Shown one piece after another: positions 47,140 through 55,874 of a stretch of DNA of 64,000 nucleotides. A program made the translations under genes and the position numbers. The notes below the pieces were generated by a model. It searched no databases. It was not told where the DNA came from and saw nothing but the letters and a program-made list of their open reading frames with translations. Positions within the stretch are counted from its first letter, which is position 1; each line of letters starts with the position of its first letter. The DNA is from Alphaproteobacteria bacterium (lineage in GTDB: Bacteria; Pseudomonadota; Alphaproteobacteria; Rhodobacterales; Rhodobacteraceae): positions 1-64,000 of the forward strand of contig JAUIDE010000006.1 in assembly GCA_030429105.1 (NCBI GenBank). Reading direction: 5' to 3'.

Positions 47140-48855
47140 ATGACCGGACTGAAACATCTACTCGCCGCGAGCACGGCGCTGGCGTTCTGCGCCGGCCCCG
47201 CCCTCGCCGAGCGGGGCGCCGACGGCGAACTGAAGATCATCTACTGGCAGGCGCCGTCCACGATGAACCCGTTCCTTTCGGGCGGGACGAAGGAGGTCGA
47301 GGCGGCGTCGATGGTGATCGAGCCGCTCGCCCGCTACTCGAACACCGGCGAGATCATCCCGGCGCTGGCCGCAGAGATCCCGACGCTGGAGAACGGCGGC
47401 ATTTCCGAGGACCTGAAGTCGATCACCTGGAAGCTGAAGACGGACGTCCTCTGGTCGGACGGCACGCCTTTCACCGCGGCGGACGCGATCTTCACCTGGC
47501 AGTATTGCACCAACCCCGAGGGCGGCTGCGCGCAGGGCGCATATTTCGACGGCGTCGCCAATATGGAGGCCCTCGATCCCCACACGCTGAAGATCACCTT
47601 CACCGAGGCGAAGCCGTTCCCCTACACCGCCCTCGTCGGCTCCGAGAGCCCGATCATCCAGGCCGCGCAGTTCGCGGAGTGCACCGGCTCCCGGGCTCCG
47701 GAATGCACCGAGCAGAACTTCAACCCGATCGGCACCGGCCCGTTCCGGGTCGTCGAATTCCGCGCCAACGACGTGATCACGCTCGAGGCGAACCCGAATT
47801 ATCGCGACCCGGCGAAGCCCGCCTTCGCGACCGTGACCTTCAAGGGCGGCGGCGACGCCGAGTCCGCGGCGCGCTCCGTCCTCCAGACGGGCGAGTTCGA
47901 CTACGCCTGGAACCTCCAGATCAGCCCGGAAGTGCTGAACGAGATGGAGGCGGCGGGCCAGGGCAAGGTCGTCGTCGCCTTCGCAACGTCGGTCGAGCGC
48001 ATCCTCGTCAACTTCACCAACCCCGACCCGGCGCTCGGGCCGGACGAGCGGTCCGTCTGGAAGGAGGACGGTTCGAACGCGCATCCGATCCTCTCGGACA
48101 TCCGGGTCCGCAAGGCGCTCTCCCGCGCCATCGACCCCGTGATCCTCACGGAGATCGGCTACGGCAAGACGGGGCGGCCGACCTGCAACGTGCTGCCCGG
48201 GCCGGATATCTACGTCTCCACCGCCAACGAGGCATGCAAAACGCAGGACCTCGAGGAGGCCAAGGCGCTTCTTGACGAGGCCGGCTGGGTCCCCGGCCCG
48301 GACGGCGTGCGCGTGAAGGACGGCAAGCGCCTCTCCTTCCTCTACCAGACCTCCACGAACGCCGTTCGCCAGGAATTCCAGGCGATCATCAAGGAATGGT
48401 GGAGCGAGATCGGCGTCGAGACGGAGCTGCGGAACATCTCCGCCAGCGTCTTCTTCGGCGGCGACCCGAACTCGCCCGACACGTTCCAGAAGTTCTACGC
48501 CGACATCGAGATGTACACGAACAACTTCTCGGGCGTCGATCCGGAGGCCTACATGGCCCAGTGGACCTGCGAGAAGGCGCCGCGTCCCGCGACGCAGTGG
48601 CAGGGCGAGAACATCAACCGGTTCTGCAGCGCGGAATACGATGCGCTCGCGGCGGAATTCTCCCGCACCGCCGGCCTCGAGGCGCGCGCCGAGATCGCCA
48701 AGAAGATGAACGACATCCTCATGCAGGAATACGTCATCATCCCGCTCATCCACCGCGGCGGCACCTCGGCGCATGCGAACTCGCTGGGCGGCGTCCTGAT
48801 CAACGACTGGGACAGCGAACTCTGGAACATCGCGGACTGGCACCGCGTGAAGTGA
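47140..48855 (+). CDS. Family 5 periplasmic binding protein of the peptide-type ABC transporter
   Basis: 571 residues. Signal peptide ending GPALA-ERG at about residue 23. The fold is that of DppA/OppA: STMNPFLSGG near the start, VLWSDGTPFTAADAIFTWQ, and NPIGTGPFRVVEF. It binds peptides, opines or related solutes in the periplasm; the substrate cannot be told. ACAGGGAGCC precedes the ATG. A hairpin with a T-run follows, so this gene may be made in excess of the permeases. Confidence 0.92.
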   Translation: MTGLKHLLAASTALAFCAGPALAERGADGELKIIYWQAPSTMNPFLSGGTKEVEAASMVIEPLARYSNTGEIIPALAAEIPTLENGGISEDLKSITWKLKTDVLWSDGTPFTAADAIFTWQYCTNPEGGCAQGAYFDGVANMEALDPHTLKITFTEAKPFPYTALVGSESPIIQAAQFAECTGSRAPECTEQNFNPIGTGPFRVVEFRANDVITLEANPNYRDPAKPAFATVTFKGGGDAESAARSVLQTGEFDYAWNLQISPEVLNEMEAAGQGKVVVAFATSVERILVNFTNPDPALGPDERSVWKEDGSNAHPILSDIRVRKALSRAIDPVILTEIGYGKTGRPTCNVLPGPDIYVSTANEACKTQDLEEAKALLDEAGWVPGPDGVRVKDGKRLSFLYQTSTNAVRQEFQAIIKEWWSEIGVETELRNISASVFFGGDPNSPDTFQKFYADIEMYTNNFSGVDPEAYMAQWTCEKAPRPATQWQGENINRFCSAEYDALAAEFSRTAGLEARAEIAKKMNDILMQEYVIIPLIHRGGTSAHANSLGGVLINDWDSELWNIADWHRVK

Positions 48856-48867
48856 CGCGCTGAACGC

Positions 48868-48898
48868 GGGGGCGGCCTTCCGGGGCCGCCCCCTTTTT
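48868..48898 (+). terminator. Hairpin plus T-run after the binding-protein gene
   Basis: GGGGGCGGCC and GGCCGCCCCC form a perfect 10-bp stem with a 6-base loop, followed by TTTTT. It stands between the binding-protein gene and the permeases of the same operon. It would act as a partial terminator that raises binding protein over membrane subunits, or stabilise the upstream mRNA end. Confidence 0.75.
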
Positions 48899-48923
48899 CC
48901 CACGGGATCGCACGGGACCATCG

Positions 48924-49937
48924 ATGCTCCGATACGCCGCAAGACGCCTCCTGATCTCGATCCCGACATTGCTCGCGATCAGCTTCATCGTCTTCGCGCT
49001 GCTCGATCTCGCGCCCTCGGATCCGACGGCGAACCTGCCGCTCACCATTCCGCCCGAGGTGCGGGAGAAGATCCGTCTCTCCCTCGGCCTCGGCGAGCCC
49101 TTCATCATCCGCTATTTCAAATGGCTGGAGCAGTTCCTCATCAACGAGCCGCTCGCCGTCCTCGAGCAGATGACCGGCCTGACGATCGGGGACAGCGAGA
49201 ACCGCCTCCGCGTCCTCTCCTGGGCCACCCGCTCCCCCGTCACCGACCTCATCGTGGAGCGCCTGCCGCAGACGCTCTGGGTCGTCGGCATGTCCTATGT
49301 CGTCGCCGTGGTGATCGCCGTGCCGCTCGGCGTCATCTCCGCCTACCGGCAATATTCGCTGTTCGACCAGATCGGCACCTTCATCTCGATGCTCGGCTTC
49401 TCGATCCCGACCTTCTTCACCGGGCTCCTGCTGATCGTGATCTTCTCCGTCTGGCTCGGCTGGCTGCCATCGATCTACGACACCACTCATGTCGTTGAGG
49501 ACTGGGACAGTTTCTGGTTCCAGGTGAAGCAGATGGCCATGCCCACCATGGTCCTCGCCCTCGCCAACGCCAGCCAGATCAGCCGCTTCATGCGCGCCTC
49601 GATGCTCGATAACCTGACGCAGGACTATGTCCGCACCGCCCGCGCCAAGGGCGTGCGGGAGCGGACTGTGGTGCTCCTCCACGTCCTCCGCAACTCGCTC
49701 ATCCCAGTCGTGACCGTGATCGCCCTCGGCGTGCCGACGATCTTCGGCGGCGCCATCGTGACGGAGCAGATCTTCCGCGTGAACGGCATCGGCGCGCTGC
49801 TCATCACCGGCATAGAGTCGAATGACATCCCGCTCGTCCAGACGCTGACCTTCATCTTCGCGATCCTGATCGTCGTCTTCAACCTGATCGCCGATCTCCT
49901 CTACGGCGTGCTCGACCCGAGGATTCGCTATGACTGA
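48924..49937 (+). CDS. Peptide-type ABC transporter permease (DppB/OppB-like)
   Basis: 337 residues, six hydrophobic helices starting with LISIPTLLAISFIVFALLD. The permease EAA-type loop is visible as DYVRTARAKGVRERTVVLLH, which docks to the ATPases. It overlaps the second permease by 8 bases. A long periplasmic insert (about 60-125) is normal for the family. Confidence 0.94.
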   Translation: MLRYAARRLLISIPTLLAISFIVFALLDLAPSDPTANLPLTIPPEVREKIRLSLGLGEPFIIRYFKWLEQFLINEPLAVLEQMTGLTIGDSENRLRVLSWATRSPVTDLIVERLPQTLWVVGMSYVVAVVIAVPLGVISAYRQYSLFDQIGTFISMLGFSIPTFFTGLLLIVIFSVWLGWLPSIYDTTHVVEDWDSFWFQVKQMAMPTMVLALANASQISRFMRASMLDNLTQDYVRTARAKGVRERTVVLLHVLRNSLIPVVTVIALGVPTIFGGAIVTEQIFRVNGIGALLITGIESNDIPLVQTLTFIFAILIVVFNLIADLLYGVLDPRIRYD

Positions 49938-50850
49938 CGCGACAGCCTCGGCGCCCGTCGCCGCCGCGCCGGCGCATCGCTCGCTCTGGGCCGATGTCTG
50001 GCGCCAGTTCCGCGCGCATCGCGGCGCGATGATCGGCGCGGGCGTCTTCGGCTTCATCCTCCTCGCCGTGATCTTCGGCCCGATGCTCTGGACCATCGAC
50101 CCCGGCGAGACCAATCTCCGCGCCCGCAACCAGCCGATGAGCTGGGCGCATCCCTTCGGCACGGACAATGTGGGGCGGGACATGCTGGCCCAGGTGCTGG
50201 CCGGCGGGCGCGTCTCGCTCGCTGTCGGCATCACCGCCATGGCCGTCTCCATGCTGATCGGCGCGGCGATCGGCGTCCTCGCCGGCTATTTCCGTCGGCT
50301 CGACGGGCCGCTGATGCGGCTTACCGAGCTGTTCCTCGCCCTCCCGATCCTCCCGCTCCTCCTCGTCGCCATCCTCCTCTTCCGCGACACGCTCCGCGCC
50401 AATTTCGGGCCGGAGGCCGGCGTCTTCCTCCTCATCGTCCTCATCATCGGCATCACGAGCTGGATGCAGACGGCGCGCATCGTGCGCGGCGAGGTGCAGA
50501 CGCTGAAGGAGCGGGAATTCGTCCTCGCCGCGCAAAGCATCGGCACGAAGGAAGGCCGCGTCATCACGCGGCACATCCTCCCCAACGTGCTCTCGCCCAT
50601 CATGGTCTCCGCGACCATCGGCATCGCCGCGGCGATCATCACGGAATCCACGCTCTCCTTCCTAGGCCTCGGCTTCCCCCCCGATTTCCCGACCTGGGGG
50701 CGGCTCCTCTTCGACGGCAAGGATTTCATGACGCGGTCGCCCGGCCGCGTGATCTGGCCGGGGCTGTTCATCAGCCTGACGGTGCTCTCCGTGAACTTCA
50801 TCGGAGACGGGCTCCGCGACGCGATGGACCCGCGGATTCGCGGGCGGTAG
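49930..50850 (+). CDS. Peptide-type ABC transporter permease (DppC/OppC-like)
   Basis: 306 residues, six helices. N-terminal cytosolic lead of about 40 residues (DVWRQFRAHRGAMIGAGVF), then HPFGTDNVGRDMLAQVLAGG typical of the DppC branch, and the EAA loop EREFVLAAQSIGTKEGRVI. It forms the channel with the preceding permease. The next gene starts 9 bases later and may be co-transcribed. Confidence 0.94.
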   Translation: MTDATASAPVAAAPAHRSLWADVWRQFRAHRGAMIGAGVFGFILLAVIFGPMLWTIDPGETNLRARNQPMSWAHPFGTDNVGRDMLAQVLAGGRVSLAVGITAMAVSMLIGAAIGVLAGYFRRLDGPLMRLTELFLALPILPLLLVAILLFRDTLRANFGPEAGVFLLIVLIIGITSWMQTARIVRGEVQTLKEREFVLAAQSIGTKEGRVITRHILPNVLSPIMVSATIGIAAAIITESTLSFLGLGFPPDFPTWGRLLFDGKDFMTRSPGRVIWPGLFISLTVLSVNFIGDGLRDAMDPRIRGR

Positions 50851-50859
50851 GAGGCGCGC

Positions 50860-51234
50860 ATGCACGACCATCACCATCACCACGATCATGCCGAGGAAGA
50901 GGGCCGCCGCTGGCATGACATGGGCGGCCTCCCGCCCGCCGACCCGTCCATCGACCCGGCGCAGCACGATTACGCCCTCTGGGAAAAGCGGGTGGACGCG
51001 CTGATGGTGCTCGCCACCTCAAAGGGCCTCTTTACCGTGGACGGCCTCCGCCGCGTTCTGGAGGACATGGGCCCGGAGGCGTTCGAGACGCAGAGCTATT
51101 ACGAGCGCTGGATCCAGGCTGTCACGCAGAACCTGATGGAGGCCGGCGCCTTCACCCCTGGCGAGCTTGGCGCGAAGATGGCTGAGGTCGAGGCGCGCGG
51201 CGAGACCTACGGCGAGTGCTCGCTCGGGCGCTGA
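50860..51234 (+). CDS. Stand-alone nitrile hydratase beta-like N-terminal protein with His-rich start
   Basis: 124 residues. Starts [14 protein letters not shown], then [30 protein letters not shown] and [20 protein letters not shown], which match the N-terminal helical half of nitrile hydratase beta (GGMDGF; WE.RVFAL; SYYE.WL.AL). The beta-barrel half of the beta subunit and any alpha subunit are missing. The histidine tract suggests metal binding. It follows the ABC permeases by 9 bases and overlaps the convergent truA by 28 bases. Function unknown; a metal-handling accessory role is a guess. Confidence 0.7.
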   Translation: MHDHHHHHDHAEEEGRRWHDMGGLPPADPSIDPAQHDYALWEKRVDALMVLATSKGLFTVDGLRRVLEDMGPEAFETQSYYERWIQAVTQNLMEAGAFTPGELGAKMAEVEARGETYGECSLGR

Positions 51235-51977
51235 ACCCCGTCATATTTCACCGCCACGAGATACAGCCCCTGCGGCGGCGCGACCGGCCCACAGGCTGAC
51301 CTGTCCCGCGCTTCAAGCGCGGCGGCCACATCGTTCGGCGCCCATGCGCCGGCCCCGACCCGTTCCAGCGTGCCGACGAAGCTCCGCACCTGATTGTGGA
51401 GGAAGCTCCGCGCCCGCGCGACGATGTGGATCTCCTCCCCCACGCGGCTCACCCGCAGCTCGTCCACCGTCTTGACCGGGCTCTTCGCCTGGCAGAGCGC
51501 GGCGCGGAAGGTGGTAAAGTCATGCCGCCCGACCAGCGCCTGCGCCGCCCTGTGCATCGCCTCCGCGTCGAGCGGCTGGCGCAGATGCCAGACGCGCCCG
51601 CGGTCGAGCGCGGGCGGCGCGCGGCGGTTGAGGATGCGATAGAGATATTCCCGCTCCGTCGCGTCGAACCGCGCATGGAACTCCGCCCCCGCCGCCTCCG
51701 CCCTGAGGATGGACACGGGCGCGGGGCGGAGGTGGTGGTTCAGCGCCTCCATGAGCCGGAACGGCTCCCAATCCCGCGAGAGATCGAGATGCGCGACCTG
51801 CCCTAGCGCATGGACGCCCGCATCGGTGCGCCCCGCGCCCTGCACATGCGCCGCCTCCCCGGTGAGCCGGAGAACCGCGTCCTCCAGCGCCTGTTGCGCG
51901 GAGGGCCGGTCCGCCTGCCGCTGCCAGCCGGAGAAAGGGGAGCCGTCATATTCGAGGGTCAGGCGGTATCGCGGCAT
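51207..51977 (-). CDS. truA: tRNA pseudouridine synthase A
   Basis: 256 residues from the ATG at 51977. TruA makes pseudouridine at tRNA positions 38-40. Family start [19 protein letters not shown], the catalytic aspartate in [14 protein letters not shown], and [15 protein letters not shown] late. The last codons overlap the convergent nitrile-hydratase-like gene. Confidence 0.96.
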   Translation of the reverse strand: MPRYRLTLEYDGSPFSGWQRQADRPSAQQALEDAVLRLTGEAAHVQGAGRTDAGVHALGQVAHLDLSRDWEPFRLMEALNHHLRPAPVSILRAEAAGAEFHARFDATEREYLYRILNRRAPPALDRGRVWHLRQPLDAEAMHRAAQALVGRHDFTTFRAALCQAKSPVKTVDELRVSRVGEEIHIVARARSFLHNQVRSFVGTLERVGAGAWAPNDVAAALEARDRSACGPVAPPQGLYLVAVKYDGVQRPSEHSP

Positions 51978-52080
51978 GGGCGGGGGATAGCGCGGAGCGC
52001 GGATCGGGGAAAGGGGCGGCGGGGAAAGGCGAAGGGGCGCGCGATCCCTCGCGCGCCCCACCCGTCCCTCGCGATCGGCC

Positions 52081-52575
52081 TCAGTGCAGCTTGGCCGAAA
52101 CGTCCTTGATCGCCTGCGCGAGATAGGCTTCCGCCGCCTCGCCCGTCATCTTGCCGGCGATGACCTTGCCGGCCGCCTCGATTGCGACGGCGACGGCGCG
52201 GTCCTTCACCTCACGGATCGCAGCGGCCTCGGCCGAGGCGATCTGCTCGTCGGCCTTCTTCAGCCGCCGGGCGATGGAGGCTTCGAGCTCGGCGCGGCCC
52301 TGTTCGGCGGCGCGGGCCGCCTCGGCGCGGGCGCGGGTCACGATCTCCTGCGCCAGCTCCTCGACCTCCTTCTGCTTACGCTCGTAGGAGGCGAGGAGCG
52401 CCTGCGCCTCCTCACGGAGCCGCCGCGCCTCGTCCAGTTCCTTCGCGATCTTGTCGGCCCGCGCGTCGAGCATCGCGGCGACCTTGCCGGGCACCTTGAG
52501 ATAGACGATCAGCGCGATGAAGAGGAGGCTGGAGAGGCCGACCACCAGGTCGCTGTTTCCGAAGAAGCTCATCAT
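52081..52575 (-). CDS. atpF: ATP synthase F0 subunit b
   Basis: 164 residues. One N-terminal membrane helix ([17 protein letters not shown]), then [31 protein letters not shown], the long stator coiled coil. It forms the peripheral stalk with b'. It follows the b' gene by 4 bases. This is the last F0 gene of the operon; the F1 genes are not in the window. Confidence 0.95.
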   Translation of the reverse strand: MMSFFGNSDLVVGLSSLLFIALIVYLKVPGKVAAMLDARADKIAKELDEARRLREEAQALLASYERKQKEVEELAQEIVTRARAEAARAAEQGRAELEASIARRLKKADEQIASAEAAAIREVKDRAVAVAIEAAGKVIAGKMTGEAAEAYLAQAIKDVSAKLH

Positions 52576-52579
52576 CGCC

Positions 52580-53161
52580 TCACCTCCCGAGGAGTTCGGA
52601 GACGGCGGCGCGCGCCGCCTTGTCGTCGCCCATGCCGGGCGCGACCGCCTCGATAACGGCGCCGGCCGTGTCCGCCGCGACCTCGCTGACGGCCTCCGCC
52701 GCGCTCTCGCCGATCTCTGCGATCCGCTTCTCGCCCTCTGCGGCGCGGGCGGCGATCTCGGCGTCCGCCTTCGTCACTGCGGCGGCGTAGTCGGCCTGCA
52801 CGGCGTCCTTCGCCCCCTGCGCGATCTCCTGCGCCTTGGCGCGAGCGTCGGCCAGCGCCTTCTCGTAGGCGGCCTCCGCCTCCTCCGCCTGCCGGCGGAA
52901 GGTCGCGGCGCGGTCGAGATCGTCCTCGATCTTCTCGGAACGCTCCTCCAGCCCCGCGGCGATGCGCGGGAGGATCACGTTCTTCATCAGGAGAAAGAGC
53001 ACGACGAGCGAGACGACGAGCCAGAAGATCTGGCTCCCCCAGCTCTCGAAATTGAGCTGCGGCATGCCGCCCTTCTTCTCGCCCTCGGTCGCCGCAAGGG
53101 CGGGGGCGGCGAGAAATGCGGCGCCGCTGGCCATGACGGCCGAAATGCGCATGTGGACCAT
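52580..53161 (-). CDS. atpX: ATP synthase F0 subunit b'
   Basis: 193 residues. A signal-like lead (MVHMRISAVMASGAAFLAAPALA) precedes FESWGSQIFWLVVSLVVLFLLMKN, the membrane helix, and then a coiled coil rich in Ala/Glu/Lys. This divergent second b subunit is typical of alphaproteobacteria and photosynthetic bacteria and pairs with b in a heterodimeric stalk. Confidence 0.93.
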   Translation of the reverse strand: MVHMRISAVMASGAAFLAAPALAATEGEKKGGMPQLNFESWGSQIFWLVVSLVVLFLLMKNVILPRIAAGLEERSEKIEDDLDRAATFRRQAEEAEAAYEKALADARAKAQEIAQGAKDAVQADYAAAVTKADAEIAARAAEGEKRIAEIGESAAEAVSEVAADTAGAVIEAVAPGMGDDKAARAAVSELLGR

Positions 53162-53232
53162 CCGGCCCTCCCGATCGTTTGGGCCGCGCGCCCCGTCGGC
53201 GCGCAGCCCTGTCGCCTTGGAAATGTCCGCCG

Positions 53233-53472
53233 TCAGACGGCGAACATCAGCAGCAGCGCGATCAGGAAGCCGAAGATGCCGAGCGCCTCGGCGAAGGCGA
53301 TGCCGAGGAACATGGTCGCCGTCTGGCCCGCGGCCGCGGCGGGGTTGCGCAGCGCGCCGGCGAGGTAGTTGCCGACGACGTTCCCCACGCCGATGCCGGC
53401 GCCGGCCATCGCGGTGCAGGCCAGGCCCGCGCCGATATACTTGCCCAGGAGGGCCGCAGCTTCAGCTTCCAT
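53233..53472 (-). CDS. atpE: ATP synthase F0 subunit c
   Basis: 79 residues, two helices with a polar loop (RNPAAAAGQ). Helix 1 has the glycine motif GAGIGVG (24-30), and helix 2 the ion-binding carboxylate E62 in [13 protein letters not shown]. It forms the rotor ring that carries protons. GGAGAC stands before the start. Confidence 0.96.
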   Translation of the reverse strand: MEAEAAALLGKYIGAGLACTAMAGAGIGVGNVVGNYLAGALRNPAAAAGQTATMFLGIAFAEALGIFGFLIALLLMFAV

Positions 53473-53511
53473 CTTTCGTCTCCTTGAATGGATGGATTGG
53501 GATGCGCCCGC

Positions 53512-54273
53512 TCAGTGGTGCGAGTGGAGCGCGTCGTTGAGATAGATGCAGGTGAGGATCGAGAAGATGTAGGCCTGCACCACGGATACGAGGAGTTCGA
53601 GCGCCGTCATCCCCATCATGCCGACGATGGGCAGCACTACGAGCGGGCCGAGCCCGGCGGCGACGATCATCGCCGCCAGCCCCGCGAAGACCTTCAGCAC
53701 CGCATGGCCCGCCATCATGTTGCCGGCGAGACGGATCGAGTGGCTGAGCGGCCGCACGAAGAAGGAGATGACCTCGATCACGGCGAGCACGGGGCGGAGC
53801 GCGGGCGGCGCGCTCGTCACCCAGAACATGCCGAAGAAGCCGATCCCCTGCCGCATCACGCCGATGACGATGACCGAACAGAAGACGGCGAGCGCGAGCA
53901 CGCCCGTCACCGCCACATGGCTCGTCGTCGTGAACGAACCCGGGATCATGCCGAGCAGGTTCGAGAATAGGATGAACATGAAGAGCGTGAAGATGTAGGG
54001 GAAGAACTTCACCCCCTCATGGCCCAGCACGTCCGTGCACATCTGGCGGATGAAGCCGTAGAGGATCTCCGCCACCGAGGTCATCCGGGTCGGCACGAGG
54101 TTTCGCCCGCGCCCGCCGAGGAGCAGGAGCGTGGCGACGGCGGCGACGGCGAGCGCCATCCAGAGCGTCGAGTTGGTGATCGTGAAGAGGCCAAGCTCGT
54201 CTCCGAAGAGCGGCTTGATCTCGAACTGGTGCATGGGGTCGATGACAACCTTGCCGTCAGGTCCCGTCGCCAT
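53512..54273 (-). CDS. atpB: ATP synthase F0 subunit a
   Basis: 253 residues, five to six membrane helices. The essential arginine is in [19 protein letters not shown], and [32 protein letters not shown] closes the protein. It forms the proton half-channels against the c ring. It overlaps the end of atpI by 17 bases. Confidence 0.96.
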   Translation of the reverse strand: MATGPDGKVVIDPMHQFEIKPLFGDELGLFTITNSTLWMALAVAAVATLLLLGGRGRNLVPTRMTSVAEILYGFIRQMCTDVLGHEGVKFFPYIFTLFMFILFSNLLGMIPGSFTTTSHVAVTGVLALAVFCSVIVIGVMRQGIGFFGMFWVTSAPPALRPVLAVIEVISFFVRPLSHSIRLAGNMMAGHAVLKVFAGLAAMIVAAGLGPLVVLPIVGMMGMTALELLVSVVQAYIFSILTCIYLNDALHSHH

Positions 54274-54607
54274 GATCTTCCCTTCTCTTCTCCGGCGCGC
54301 TGTGCGCCGGATGGTCCTTCTCGTAGTCCCGCGCCGAGCCCAGCATCACGCGGACGCCGGCGGCGAAACCGAACATCGTCATGACGATCAGGAAGAGGGG
54401 CAGGGTGCCGAAAAGGCTGTCCATCCCCCATCCGAGCCCCGCGCCGACGAGAATGCCGGTCACCAGGTCGATCGTCATGCGCCAGCCGAACCCGGCGGCG
54501 GAAAACTTGCCCTTCGGCGCGGGCGGCGGCGGTTTCCGCGCCTCGCGCGCCGCCTCGATCCGCGCGGCGAGGGATTTGAGGGGGTCATCCGGGGGTCGCG
54601 TCGTCAC
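54257..54607 (-). CDS. atpI: ATP synthase assembly protein AtpI
   Basis: 116 residues from a GTG at 54607 behind GGAGGCGGCG; an ATG at 54658 would add 17 arginine-rich residues. The two helices are [20 protein letters not shown] and [19 protein letters not shown], as in AtpI, which helps c-ring assembly. First gene of the F0 operon. Confidence 0.88.
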   Translation of the reverse strand: MTTRPPDDPLKSLAARIEAAREARKPPPPAPKGKFSAAGFGWRMTIDLVTGILVGAGLGWGMDSLFGTLPLFLIVMTMFGFAAGVRVMLGSARDYEKDHPAHSAPEKRREDHGDGT

Positions 54608-54803
54608 GTCGCGCCGCCTCCGCTCGCCTCTGGGGCCTCTCCTCGCCGGGGCGGACATTAGGCCGGCCGGGTGCGCTGCGTCAATGCCGCATGCGGATTT
54701 GGCGAAAAGCCTCAAGTATATGAAATCAATATGCAATACCTTGCCTGCGACAGGCCGGCGCAGGGGCGGCGCAGAATCGCCCTTGCGGCGGCGCGAACAA
54801 ACC

Positions 54804-54817
54804 ATACCATACGGTAT
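54804..54817. promoter_or_regulatory. Palindrome ATACC-N4-GGTAT before the TetR gene
   Basis: ATACCATACGGTAT lies 28 bases before the ATG of the TetR-type regulator. It is a candidate self-operator. An AT-rich stretch at about 54715-54740 upstream may hold the promoter. Confidence 0.5.
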
Positions 54818-54844
54818 TGCACGAACGGAGCCGGAGGAACACGA

Positions 54845-55288
54845 ATGGCGCGCCTCGGGCGGGAGGACTGGCTGGCGCTCGGGCGCTTGGCGCTGGAGGA
54901 GGAGGGGCCTCCGGGCCTGACGGTCGAGTCGCTGACCCGCCGGGCGGCCCGCACCCGCGGCTCCTTCTACCACCACTTCGAGAGCCAGGGCGCCTTCCTC
55001 CGCGCGCTGGCGGAGGAATGGGCCGCGTCGGGGGGCGAGGGGCTGGCGGCGGAGCGCGGCCTCAGGCCTATCCCCGAGGCGGCGGAGGCCGTCGCCGCCG
55101 CCGACGCCGCCCGCCTCGCCCGGTTCCGCGCCGCGCTCCCCGCGCCGGGCCCGGAGGCCGGGGCCTATGCCGAAATCGCCCTCGCCCTCCGCCTCGGCGC
55201 CGTGCTCATGCCCGCGATGAATGAGGCGCGGCTCGCCGAACTTCAGGCCCTCCTCGCCGCGATGGTCGAGGCGCACTGGCACGAATGA
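54845..55288 (+). CDS. TetR-family transcriptional regulator (short)
   Basis: 147 residues from the ATG at 54845 behind CGGAGGAAC. The HTH is LTVESLTRRAARTRGSFYHHFESQGAFLRAL. The ligand domain is short (about 90 residues), since TetR proteins usually exceed 180. The open frame upstream reads through the palindrome and is not used. The genes it controls are unclear; it is divergent from the F0 operon by about 190 bases. Confidence 0.85.
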   Translation: MARLGREDWLALGRLALEEEGPPGLTVESLTRRAARTRGSFYHHFESQGAFLRALAEEWAASGGEGLAAERGLRPIPEAAEAVAAADAARLARFRAALPAPGPEAGAYAEIALALRLGAVLMPAMNEARLAELQALLAAMVEAHWHE

Positions 55289-55294
55289 GCCGCC

Positions 55295-55765
55295 CTAAAG
55301 CGGCAGCGCCGTCGAGTATTTCAGCTCCTTGAGCGAGAAGGAGCTGGAAGCCGACGCGACGGAGGGATGCGCGAGCAGCCGCTCCATCAGGAACGCCTCA
55401 TACTCCGCCACGCCCGCCACGCGGATCTTCAGTAGGTAGTCCCGCCCGCCCGCGGTCGAATGGCATTCCATCACCTCCTCCGCCGCGGCGACGAAGCGCT
55501 CGAACGTCGCCCGCTTCTCCCCCGCATGATCGCGCAGCGTCACGTCCGCGAAGACGCAGAGCCCCCGACCGGCCTTCGCCGGGTCGAGGAGCGCGACCCG
55601 GGCGCGGATCAACCCCGCCTCCTCCAGCGCCTTCACCCGCCGCCAGGCCGAGGCGGGGGAGAGCCCGGCCGCCTCCGCCAGCCGCTCCAGCGTCGCCCCC
55701 GATTCGGCCTGCAGCCGGCGCAGGAGCGCGCGGTCGGCCGGCGAGAGGGGGATTTCTTCGCTCAT
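55295..55765 (-). CDS. Lrp/AsnC-family transcriptional regulator
   Basis: 156 residues. N-terminal HTH (ALLRRLQAESGATLERLAEAAGLS, SPASAWRRVKALEEAGLI) and a C-terminal RAM effector domain with HSTAGGRDYLLKIRVAGVAEYE. It is divergent from phhA, 109 bases away, so it most likely senses phenylalanine or a related amino acid and controls phhA. CGAAA-N3-TTTCG at 55777-55789 is a candidate site. Confidence 0.92.
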   Translation of the reverse strand: MSEEIPLSPADRALLRRLQAESGATLERLAEAAGLSPASAWRRVKALEEAGLIRARVALLDPAKAGRGLCVFADVTLRDHAGEKRATFERFVAAAEEVMECHSTAGGRDYLLKIRVAGVAEYEAFLMERLLAHPSVASASSSFSLKELKYSTALPL

Positions 55766-55776
55766 TTTAGCCTACT

Positions 55777-55789
55777 CGAAAGGATTTCG
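55777..55789. promoter_or_regulatory. Palindrome CGAAA-N3-TTTCG between the Lrp gene and phhA
   Basis: It lies 11 bases before the Lrp gene start and about 86 bases before the phhA start. Lrp/AsnC proteins bind short palindromes with AT-rich centres; this is a candidate, not a proven site. Confidence 0.4.
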
Positions 55790-55874
55790 CGCAGCATGCC
55801 TCAAGTGCGATCGGTTTGAAAAGAATTTCCGCCGCTTTCGCGGCACTCTCCCCGAAAGCCAGAGGAGAGACGCC

